Assembly (NCBI GenBank): GCA_014302835.1
Contig: CP060294.1
Span: 124,001-188,000, forward strand
Source of the DNA: Pedobacter sp. PAMC26386
GTDB lineage: Bacteria; Bacteroidota; Bacteroidia; Sphingobacteriales; Sphingobacteriaceae
Direction of reading: 5' to 3'
DNA length: 64,000 nucleotides
The notes beneath the pieces are model-generated. The model worked only from the letters and a program-made list of their open reading frames with translations. It did no database searches and was not told the DNA's origin. This document shows, one piece after another, positions 37,265-44,689 of the stretch (position 1 is its first letter; each line of letters opens with the position of its first letter). A program made the position numbers and the translations under genes.

Positions 37265-38346
37265 TCTTTCTTCCATTTATTACTTAAATATCGTCTGATA
37301 GGAATATCATAAAATACCATGACTAAATATGCGGTCGCCAGCATGGCAATCATTCCAGTCGTGATGACCAGGGATAATTGGGCAGTTCCTGGTTTGTGGC
37401 TATTGTAATAATTTAAAAAGATCCATATTGCTGCATAATGGGTCATGTACAGGGGATAGGATATTTTTCCTAGAAACACACAAAGTTTCTTAAATCCGTC
37501 TGTAAGTACAGCTCCGGCTCCTAATGCAATAAGGAAAGGAAAATAGAATAGCACAACCACCGGTTCGGTCAGCCAGTTTAATTTAGTAAAGGGCATCAGG
37601 AATGCTAACATTAACAATATAGACAGACCGATAAAACCGATCCTGGTTTTAATAATCCAATTGGAACGATAAACAAGCAGTCCTGCCAAAAATGAATAGG
37701 AAATCCGTGCCCCACCATCCCAGAAATTATCTTTGCTCCATCCACCCATAAATGATCCCGCGCGATAGCCAACATAACAGAGTGCTCCTGCTGAAAGTAT
37801 TGTTAATAAAAGCAAGTATCTGCGGCTGATTCGGTAAAGGATAAAAGCATAAAATAGATTAGCAACATACTCCCAAAATAGTGACCAGGAAGGAGCATTT
37901 AAACCAAATAGGTTGAAAGAACGCTCTGTGATCACCGGAAAAGGAATAAGAAAAGCCGAAGTAAGAAATATCAGGATGATTTTGCCGGCACTATAGATTT
38001 CTGGATGTCCGCCGAAGGGATCAAATATGAAAGCTAATAAGCCTAATACTGTACCTAGAATTACTAAAGGATGCAATCTGATTAACCTCGATTTAAAGAA
38101 TGCTGCAAGTCCGATTTTTTCAATACGGTCATCATAGGCATATGCAATTACGAAACCGGATAAACAGAAAAAGAAGTCAACGGCCAAGAAGCCATGTGCA
38201 ATAAAGTTTTTAGTAGGTTCTGAATAGACTATTTCCATAAAATGGAAAAGTACAACTGCTAAAGCTGCTACTCCTCTTAACCCATCAAGAATTTCAAAAT
38301 GTTTTTTAGATTTTAGAATTTTAGTGGCTGGTAACGTTGTATCCAT
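37261..38346 (-). CDS. Acyltransferase family 3 (OafA/NodX-type) membrane protein
   Basis: The 361-aa protein has about ten membrane helices, the opening FEILDGLRGVAALAVVLFHF with the conserved Arg and His, and FFCLSGFVIAYAYDDRI. Such enzymes O-acetylate or acylate envelope sugars, using an acyl donor from the cytoplasm. The target is unknown. It stands alone on the minus strand. Confidence 0.92.
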   Translation of the reverse strand: MDTTLPATKILKSKKHFEILDGLRGVAALAVVLFHFMEIVYSEPTKNFIAHGFLAVDFFFCLSGFVIAYAYDDRIEKIGLAAFFKSRLIRLHPLVILGTVLGLLAFIFDPFGGHPEIYSAGKIILIFLTSAFLIPFPVITERSFNLFGLNAPSWSLFWEYVANLFYAFILYRISRRYLLLLTILSAGALCYVGYRAGSFMGGWSKDNFWDGGARISYSFLAGLLVYRSNWIIKTRIGFIGLSILLMLAFLMPFTKLNWLTEPVVVLFYFPFLIALGAGAVLTDGFKKLCVFLGKISYPLYMTHYAAIWIFLNYYNSHKPGTAQLSLVITTGMIAMLATAYLVMVFYDIPIRRYLSNKWKKD

Positions 38347-38554
38347 GTATTACTGGTATTATGCTAAAATATGATTGTAAACAGTCCTAACAATACCAAG
38401 GTTACCAAATAATAACTATTCTATCAAATTTCAAGATACGTTCTGGTGCCAGATTAGCCTATAACAGTGCTAATCTGCAAATATTCGTGTATGCGTATCA
38501 CTAATATTACGCGTGGGTATATTTCTTATGAATTCAGAACTATTAAGCTGTTTT

Positions 38555-39346
38555 TTATTGAGGCTCGATAGCGTTTTTTGGATTAAGTTCCTTTTGTTTA
38601 TTGATATTAAACTTAAAGAGATCTTCAGTCGCTACTAATTTTCGCTTACATTTTTCAATATCAGTCCCCTCCTCTGTCCAGAGATAAGGGCGGAAACTAT
38701 AAGATTTATTTCCATCGAGATTAGCAATGAACTGGTTCCATGTAGACCATCTCAAACCCTTGTAAAATGCAGTAAGGTCGCCATCAAAACAGAAAAGAAT
38801 AAACTCGCCATAACCAAGACTAAGCGGTTCCCATTTCAGACTGTTAGGAGCGAGGTAGTAAACATTTTTTAAATCCGAACCAAATGCCCCGTAATTTATG
38901 GCAAAGAACCCCCCAGCCGCATCATCGGCAATTAAAAGGTAAGCTGGTTTATCTCCATATTCTTGTATCGTTTTCCCTTTATTCCATTCCGAGATGGACC
39001 GGCTTAATCTTTTGCTTCCTGAACCCAGAATTCTTAGCCAGCCATTGTCAACCATAATGCCTCCTGTATTGTAAATCACTGCGCCCAGGGTAGCATAAGT
39101 TGAAACCTGAGCATCAAATAATGCGGTTTTCGCATTAGCTGAATCAACTTCAAGAACCTCGACTTTATTCTTTGCAGAATCGACCCATTTTTGAACAAGC
39201 GGCCACGCAGGATCTGTTTTGTTAATTAATTCTTCCAGGCTTTGCATCTTATTTTGTGCGTAGGTGGCCGAAGAAAGTAAGACTATACTTAGTGCCAGGA
39301 GACTTTTAATTGCGCTTTTCATAGACATAAAACTTATCTTTTTCAA
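38555..39346 (-). CDS. DUF2625 domain protein, exported
   Basis: The 263-aa protein has a signal peptide (LLALSIVLLSSATYAQ) followed by a DUF2625 domain: LEELINKTDPAWPLVQKWV, TLGAVIYNTGGIMVDNGWLR, ADDAAGGFFAINYGAFG and YYLAPNSLKWEPLSLGYGEF. DUF2625 proteins are usually cytosolic and of unknown role, so the signal peptide is notable. Single gene. Confidence 0.85.
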   Translation of the reverse strand: MKKISFMSMKSAIKSLLALSIVLLSSATYAQNKMQSLEELINKTDPAWPLVQKWVDSAKNKVEVLEVDSANAKTALFDAQVSTYATLGAVIYNTGGIMVDNGWLRILGSGSKRLSRSISEWNKGKTIQEYGDKPAYLLIADDAAGGFFAINYGAFGSDLKNVYYLAPNSLKWEPLSLGYGEFILFCFDGDLTAFYKGLRWSTWNQFIANLDGNKSYSFRPYLWTEEGTDIEKCKRKLVATEDLFKFNINKQKELNPKNAIEPQ

Positions 39347-39437
39347 AGATAGAATGATAAACTGAATTAATTCAAAAATCTTTAAGCGGCTTATTATAGT
39401 GTAATTATTCAGAAGAACTGATATATTTGCATCAATT

Positions 39438-39755
39438 ATGGGTTACGCAAAAGAAAGAGGAAAGCTTGAGAAGCTATTAAGAATAGTTGGTCTGAATAAT
39501 TACGATGAGAAGAGCTTTGCGATTCTTGTTGATAGCCAGGAAAAATATTCACATACGGTTAGAATATTAAAGAATAAAGAACCAGAGCTATTTACTGATT
39601 TATATAAAAATGAATTACAGGAAATAAAAGACAGTAGAAAGCTTGTTAAAGAAGCAGATACAGACGAAGCACGCCAGAATAATTTCATTGCTTATAAAAA
39701 TACAATACTGCGTGCTTTAGAGAATACTATCAAAGTGACAAACGAGACTGTATAA
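39438..39755 (+). CDS. Hypothetical protein
   Basis: This 105-aa, charged, mostly helical protein (MGYAKERGKLEKLLRIVGL, then KDSRKLVKEADTDEARQN) has no signal peptide or membrane segment. I do not recognise it. It has its own perfect hairpin terminator downstream, which supports expression. Confidence 0.6.
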   Translation: MGYAKERGKLEKLLRIVGLNNYDEKSFAILVDSQEKYSHTVRILKNKEPELFTDLYKNELQEIKDSRKLVKEADTDEARQNNFIAYKNTILRALENTIKVTNETV

Positions 39756-39780
39756 TTACAGCTAGCAGGCAGGATATAAA

Positions 39781-39834
39781 TTATAAAAGAAGCGGCCTTA
39801 TCATTCATGAATGATAAGGCCGCTTCTTTTATAA
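39781..39834. terminator. Perfect 54-nt palindrome, probable strong terminator
   Basis: Bases 39781-39807 are the exact reverse complement of 39808-39834 (27-bp arms, no central spacer; centre TTCATGAA). The inner part includes AAGCGGCCTTATCATTC and its complement. The arms end in AAAAG/CTTTT, so it can terminate on either strand. It lies 26 bp after the stop of the hypothetical gene. Confidence 0.75.
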
Positions 39835-39951
39835 TCGGAAAACATAGAATCTGGTTAGTTGTCGTATCCAGCCCCTAAAATTGTCGTTTTAACACCGTAC
39901 TCTTTCTTGATTGAACCGTATATTTATATTGTTCAATAAAGTAATGAAATA

Positions 39952-40335
39952 ATGAAAGCCATTCCTGCCAGAAACGTCGACGAATATATTTTGGGTTTCC
40001 CCGAGGATATTCAGCAAAAATTGCAAGGGCTTAGAACTGCGATTAAAAAGATAGTTCCAGAAGCTGAAGAGACAATTAATTATGCCATACCGACTTTAGT
40101 CCTTAAAGGAAATCTCGTTCATTTTGCCGCTTTTAAGACTCACATAGGATTTTATCCTACACCATCTGGAATTGAAAAGTTTAAGGAAGAGTTAGCTGTA
40201 TATGAAGGGGCGAAAGGATCGGTAAAATTCCCAATCGATAAACCGCTTCCATTAAACCTAATCCTTAAAATTGTGGAATTTAGAGCAAAGGAGAATATAG
40301 CGAATGCAGAAGCTAAAATGAAAAAGAAGGGATAG
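39952..40335 (+). CDS. DUF1801 family protein
   Basis: The 127-aa protein fits DUF1801 (YdhG-like): VDEYILGFPEDIQQKLQGLR, EAEETINYAIPTLVLKG, FAAFKTHIGFYPTPSGIEKF and KGSVKFPIDKPLPLNLILKI. It is cytosolic, with a frataxin/YdhG-like fold. Some members are called iron chaperones, but function is not established. Monocistronic. Confidence 0.88.
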   Translation: MKAIPARNVDEYILGFPEDIQQKLQGLRTAIKKIVPEAEETINYAIPTLVLKGNLVHFAAFKTHIGFYPTPSGIEKFKEELAVYEGAKGSVKFPIDKPLPLNLILKIVEFRAKENIANAEAKMKKKG

Positions 40336-40429
40336 CTCATTCCATTTAAAATTGTGAATGCGATAAAGCTATTTTCTGTAATCTGATCTGGGTTTTATAT
40401 TTTGTGCATATTTGCATCAAATCCTGAAA

Positions 40430-41473
40430 ATGATCAAACCGATTACTATTGACGACTTTATCTGCTTAGTGGAACCTATTCCATTAATTGATGTTAGAAC
40501 CCCCGCAGAGTTTGAACAAGGTAGAATACCGGGCGCATTCAATATACCCATATTTACAAATGAAGAACGTGTTCTTGTCGGTACAACCTATAAACAAGTG
40601 GGGAGGGAACAGGCCATTTTATTAGGGTTTGATCTAACTGGTAACAAGTGGTCCGACTTTATCAAACAAGCTTTAGAAATCAGTCCAGGGAAAAAGATTT
40701 GCGTGCATTGCTGGCGTGGAGGAATGCGGAGCAGAGCAATGGCGTGGGCACTTGAACTCTATGGCTTTGAGGTCTATCTTATTGAAGGAGGGTATAAGAA
40801 CTACCGCAGGTGGTGTGTAACGCAATTTGAAATACCTTACCAGCTCACTGTGTTAGGAGGAATGACCGGATCTGGCAAAACCAAACTTCTGCATCAGCTC
40901 CAGTCTATGAATGAGCAAATTATCGATTTGGAAGATTTGGCTCAACATCAGGGATCTTCGTACGGAACTATGAATAAGATGGTACAGCCCACACAGGAAC
41001 AGTTTGAAAACAACCTGGCTTTTCAGCTTAAATCTCTGGATCATAAGCGCCGTATATGGGTAGAAGATGAGAGCCTGACCATTGGAAAAAGATGTATCCC
41101 AAATCCGTTCTGGCATCAGATGCGCAATACAGTGATGCTCAATCTCAATGTTCCTCTGGAACAGCGTGTCAAAGTATTAGCTCAAGAATACGGAGTTTTA
41201 GATAAAGACTTTCTAATAGAATGTACGGAGCGGATCTGGAAAAGGTTGGGGCCGGAACAAACTAAAAATGCTATTCTTGCTATTCAGGAATATCGTATGG
41301 AAGAATTTGTCAGAATTGTATTAGTTTATTATGATAAAACCTATAAAACAGGCTTAGGTAAGCGGAATGCTGAGCGTGTTGTTTTAGTTGATATAGCTGA
41401 CAATAATTTAACAGTTAATGCGATGAAAATTCTGGAATCAGTCAATAATATCAATGCAGAAAGACCCATATAA
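40430..41473 (+). CDS. mnmH: tRNA 2-selenouridine synthase
   Basis: ATG 40430 (MIKPITIDDF) is preferred over an upstream in-frame start at 40412. The 347-aa protein has a rhodanese domain with PLIDVRTPAEFEQGRIPGA and the catalytic Cys94 in VHCWRGGMRSRAMAW, followed by a P-loop domain (GGMTGSGKT, about residues 142-150). MnmH (SelU) geranylates 2-thiouridine at tRNA position 34 and replaces S with Se from selenophosphate. selD follows 8 bp later, supplying the donor. Confidence 0.95.
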   Translation: MIKPITIDDFICLVEPIPLIDVRTPAEFEQGRIPGAFNIPIFTNEERVLVGTTYKQVGREQAILLGFDLTGNKWSDFIKQALEISPGKKICVHCWRGGMRSRAMAWALELYGFEVYLIEGGYKNYRRWCVTQFEIPYQLTVLGGMTGSGKTKLLHQLQSMNEQIIDLEDLAQHQGSSYGTMNKMVQPTQEQFENNLAFQLKSLDHKRRIWVEDESLTIGKRCIPNPFWHQMRNTVMLNLNVPLEQRVKVLAQEYGVLDKDFLIECTERIWKRLGPEQTKNAILAIQEYRMEEFVRIVLVYYDKTYKTGLGKRNAERVVLVDIADNNLTVNAMKILESVNNINAERPI

Positions 41474-41481
41474 TTAAAGAA

Positions 41482-42531
41482 ATGAATTCGAAAGATATAA
41501 AACTTACACAATATTCCCATGGTGCAGGCTGTGGTTGCAAGATTAGCCCTGCTGTCCTGGATAAAATTCTGCATACTTCTGTTGCTGCAAGCAATGACCC
41601 CCGGCTTCTGGTTGGAAATGACAAAAGAGATGATGCCGCAGTATTCGATTTGGGCAATGGCTCCTGCTTGATTTCTACCACAGATTTTTTTATGCCCATT
41701 GTGGATGATCCATATGATTTTGGCAGAATAGCTTCTGCAAATGCAATCAGCGATGTTTATGCGATGGGTGGTAAACCTGTTTTAGCCATCGCTATATTAG
41801 GCTGGCCAATTGAGAAACTACCTCCGGAAATTGCTCGGAGGGTTCTCGAAGGAGCGCGGGCAATCTGTGCTGAAGCAGGAATTACACTTGCCGGAGGGCA
41901 TAGTATCGATTGTCCTGAGCCTGTTTTCGGTTTGTCGGTAAATGGAATTGTGAATGTTCAGCAATTAAAACAAAATTCGACTGCAACTCCTGGCTGCAGG
42001 TTGTATTTAACAAAGGCGTTGGGCGTAGGTATATTGTCTACAGCACAAAAGAAGGACGTCTTACTTCCAGAGGACGCTGCTATTGCACTCAACAGTATGG
42101 TCACGCTAAATAAACTGGGTGAAATATTCGGCCAGCTTGAAATGGTTAAAGCAATGACAGACGTAACTGGTTTTGGATTGCTGGGACATTTGAGTGAAAT
42201 GTGTGAGGGAAGCGGTTTATCAGCAGTTATAGAATTCGATAAAGTGCCGGTAATTTCTTCTTTACCTTATTATCTTGATCAAAATTGCTATCCCGGAGGG
42301 ACTCAGCGAAACTGGGCCAGTTATGGAAATAAGATTAGCAGTTTGACAGATGAACAGAAATTTGTACTGGCTGATCCTCAAACCAGTGGTGGGTTATTAG
42401 TTGCAGTTGCAGAAGATGGAATTGAAGAATTTGAACGTATCTTACAGGAACAAGGATTGAGCGGGAATTGTTTAGCTCCATTTGGCTGGTTAAAACAAGA
42501 ACATAGTGAAAGCCTGATCCAGGTTGTTTAA
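41482..42531 (+). CDS. selD: Selenophosphate synthase (selenide, water dikinase)
   Basis: The 349-aa protein has the N-terminal catalytic segment SHGAGCGCKI, with Cys17 and Lys20; Cys is used rather than selenocysteine. It also has the DDAAVFDLGNGSCLISTTDFF and DVYAMGGKPV regions of the AIRS-like fold, plus MTDVTGFGLLGHL and DPQTSGGLL. It makes selenophosphate from selenide and ATP. Its placement directly after mnmH points to use in tRNA selenouridine; no selA, selB or selC is in the window. Confidence 0.96.
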   Translation: MNSKDIKLTQYSHGAGCGCKISPAVLDKILHTSVAASNDPRLLVGNDKRDDAAVFDLGNGSCLISTTDFFMPIVDDPYDFGRIASANAISDVYAMGGKPVLAIAILGWPIEKLPPEIARRVLEGARAICAEAGITLAGGHSIDCPEPVFGLSVNGIVNVQQLKQNSTATPGCRLYLTKALGVGILSTAQKKDVLLPEDAAIALNSMVTLNKLGEIFGQLEMVKAMTDVTGFGLLGHLSEMCEGSGLSAVIEFDKVPVISSLPYYLDQNCYPGGTQRNWASYGNKISSLTDEQKFVLADPQTSGGLLVAVAEDGIEEFERILQEQGLSGNCLAPFGWLKQEHSESLIQVV

Positions 42532-42546
42532 TATAAATTACTCATT

Positions 42547-43002
42547 ATGATGAAAGCGATTTTATTCAAAGTATCCTTGTTTCTAATCTTTGTTATTGGA
42601 ACAATTACTTCTTCAAATGCACAGACTACAAAACACTTCCCACAGAGTAATCCATGGAACGAGGAGCAGTTAATTCTGCCCGCAAAATTAGCTGATATGA
42701 TTACCAATAAGGTAAATGTTAAAATCTATAATATTGGAGTTGTTCAGAATATTAAAGGAGCAGTTAAGATAGGTGCAGCAAGTGACAGTGAAAACTTAGA
42801 AAATCTTAAAAAGCAGCTTAAAAATTCACCTAAGAACGAACCTATTGTAATTTATTGCGGCTGTTGTCCAATGGATAAGTGTCCGAATATCAGACCTGCA
42901 TTTAAAATGCTTGCCGAACAAAAATTCACGAATGTCCGTTTATTGGATCTTCCGGTCAATATCAAGATCGATTGGATTGATCATGGCTACCCTGTAGAAT
43001 AG
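42547..43002 (+). CDS. Exported rhodanese-like protein
   Basis: The 151-aa protein has a signal peptide (ILFKVSLFLIFVIGTITSSNAQ) and a rhodanese-like fold: LPAKLADMITNKVNVKIYNI, IKGAVKIGAA, and the active-site loop IVIYCGCCPMDKCPNIRPAF, with four Cys. The cysteine-rich loop could bind a metal or persulfide. It lies 15 bp after selD and may be cotranscribed, but a functional link to selenium is only inference. Confidence 0.82.
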   Translation: MMKAILFKVSLFLIFVIGTITSSNAQTTKHFPQSNPWNEEQLILPAKLADMITNKVNVKIYNIGVVQNIKGAVKIGAASDSENLENLKKQLKNSPKNEPIVIYCGCCPMDKCPNIRPAFKMLAEQKFTNVRLLDLPVNIKIDWIDHGYPVE

Positions 43003-43137
43003 CGATTTAATAATTTTGAATTTAAGGTCGTAAGAAATATTTATTAATCTTATGGAAACCTGACAGAATTAGCATCCATACTATAAATGAGCAAAATGCC
43101 ATTTTATTGTATTTGTTAACTTCTAAATTCTAAAGCA

Positions 43138-43959
43138 ATGTTAGGTTCAAAAATCGATTTATTTGGCAATGAGTGGCTTGATGTAGTATTTGATCAGAAA
43201 AATAAAAGCTATGGGGCATATATGCTTCGCCGGCAGAGTTCTTCAGATACAGTTAAAGCACTGTTTATTGCAGGAACACTTTTTATCCTGCTATTCTTAT
43301 CACCTAAGATCATTAGTTTGATTAAAGGAGGCGACGCAATTGCGGATGTTTATGAGCACAAAATTCCCGTAACCATTCAGCCTCCTCCTGTTGTTAATCC
43401 AAAGACACCGCCCCCCCCTGCAATAGAGCCACCGCGGGCAAGAACCGATATCGTTAAATTTCCACCCCCGATAGTGGTTGATAAAGTGGTTGAGACAGAT
43501 CCTCCGCAACTTAAAGATCTTGTGTCCGCAGATCCCGGACAAAAGAATATCATTGGTGATCCTGAAGGAGAGGTAGTTGTTACCGGACCAACGAGTGAAG
43601 GGATCAAACAAGCTGCTGCAACCGAAGATAACAAGGTTCACGCTGTATTTGAAACTTTGGAGGTTCAACCGATGTTTCCCGGTGGAATAGCTAAGTTTTA
43701 TGCTTATCTGTCAAAAGCTATAAAATATCCCGAAATGGCAATGGAAAACGGTGTGCAAGGGAAGGTATTTGTGTCTTTTATCATAGAAAAAGATGGAACG
43801 CTCAGTGATATTAAGGTGGAGAAAAAGTTGGGATCAGGTACTGATGAAGAAGCCATTCGTGTATTAAAGGCTAGTCCACAATGGATTGCTGGTGTTCAAA
43901 ATGGGAACCGTGTTCGGGTAAAGTATAATATCCCAATCAGTTTCTCTATGTCTCAATAA
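43138..43959 (+). CDS. Energy transducer TonB
   Basis: The 273-aa protein has one membrane helix (about 42-62, ALFIAGTLFILLFL), a proline-rich periplasmic linker (about 80-125, PPPVVNPKTPPPPAIEPP) and a C-terminal TonB domain (about 185-273) with MFPGGIAKFYAYLSKAIKYP and VQGKVFVSFIIEKDG. The N-terminal 40 residues (LFGNEWLDVVFDQKNKSYGAY) are the usual Bacteroidota cytoplasmic lead. It passes proton-motive energy to SusC-type receptors. ExbB/ExbD are not adjacent. Confidence 0.95.
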   Translation: MLGSKIDLFGNEWLDVVFDQKNKSYGAYMLRRQSSSDTVKALFIAGTLFILLFLSPKIISLIKGGDAIADVYEHKIPVTIQPPPVVNPKTPPPPAIEPPRARTDIVKFPPPIVVDKVVETDPPQLKDLVSADPGQKNIIGDPEGEVVVTGPTSEGIKQAAATEDNKVHAVFETLEVQPMFPGGIAKFYAYLSKAIKYPEMAMENGVQGKVFVSFIIEKDGTLSDIKVEKKLGSGTDEEAIRVLKASPQWIAGVQNGNRVRVKYNIPISFSMSQ

Positions 43960-43978
43960 ACAATAAATATAGAAGAAT

Positions 43979-44043
43979 AACAAAGAGGCTGCAATTTCTA
44001 TGGAATAACGGATTATTTTCATAAAAATCACAGCCTCTTTGTT
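43979..44043. terminator. Bidirectional terminator between tonB and a GNAT gene
   Basis: AACAAAGAGGCTG at 43979-43991 pairs with CAGCCTCTTTGTT at 44031-44043 around a longer AT-rich loop. The genes on both sides converge here, and both ends give T/A tracts. Confidence 0.75.
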
Positions 44044-44061
44044 ATTTTATCTAATATTTGG

Positions 44062-44568
44062 TTAATCCGACACGCGACAACCTAATATTTTGAGACTCTT
44101 TTCTTCGCCATCAAGCACAGCTATATTGGGCAGTGTTCCCCAATCCTCAAAACCAAAATACCTGAATAATTTCAAACTGGGTTCATTATGAGAGAATATA
44201 AACCCTAAAATAGTTTTAATTCCCAGTTCAGTACACTTCTCCAGTGAATAAGACAAGACTTTTTTGCCCAGACCTTTGCCACGCTGATTTTCATCCAGAT
44301 AAATACTTATTTCTGCCGTTCCGTTGTAAGCTGGTCTACCATAAAATGCCTGAAAACTTATCCAGCCTATAATCTCCTTGTTTTCATTTTCAATTACCCA
44401 AAGCGGATGTTTGTCTGGTGAATGCTGTTCAAACCATTTTATTTTACTTTCTATACTTACTGGTTCGGTGTCTGCAGTTACCATTCTTGAAAATATCGTC
44501 GAATTATAAATCGATACTATGGATTCTAGGTCAGATGGTGTTGCATTTCTATAGCTTATTTCTGTCAT
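44062..44568 (-). CDS. GNAT N-acetyltransferase (phosphinothricin acetyltransferase-like)
   Basis: The 168-aa protein matches the GNAT fold: YRNATPSDLESIVSIYNSTI at the start, the acetyl-CoA loop DENQRGKGLGKKVLSY near residue 95, and the C-terminal GFIFSHNEPSLKLFRYFGF. This is the PAT/YncA-like branch, which acetylates amino groups of small molecules. The substrate is unknown. Confidence 0.92.
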   Translation of the reverse strand: MTEISYRNATPSDLESIVSIYNSTIFSRMVTADTEPVSIESKIKWFEQHSPDKHPLWVIENENKEIIGWISFQAFYGRPAYNGTAEISIYLDENQRGKGLGKKVLSYSLEKCTELGIKTILGFIFSHNEPSLKLFRYFGFEDWGTLPNIAVLDGEEKSLKILGCRVSD

Positions 44569-44689
44569 TTATTGTAATCGGTAGTAAATATTCGTCTAAT
44601 TTATGCTTTTTGATAGGTAAAATAGAGAATGTGTGCTTAATTGTTTCGATTTTTTTATTTATTTTATTGATGTATTTGTCTGGGGGTGA

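Noticed and set aside
41482..42531. Possible selenocysteine SelD
   Set aside because: The active-site codon is Cys and there is no in-frame TGA.
43377..43634. Gly-rich minus-strand frame inside tonB
   Set aside because: It is the antisense reading of the proline-rich linker.
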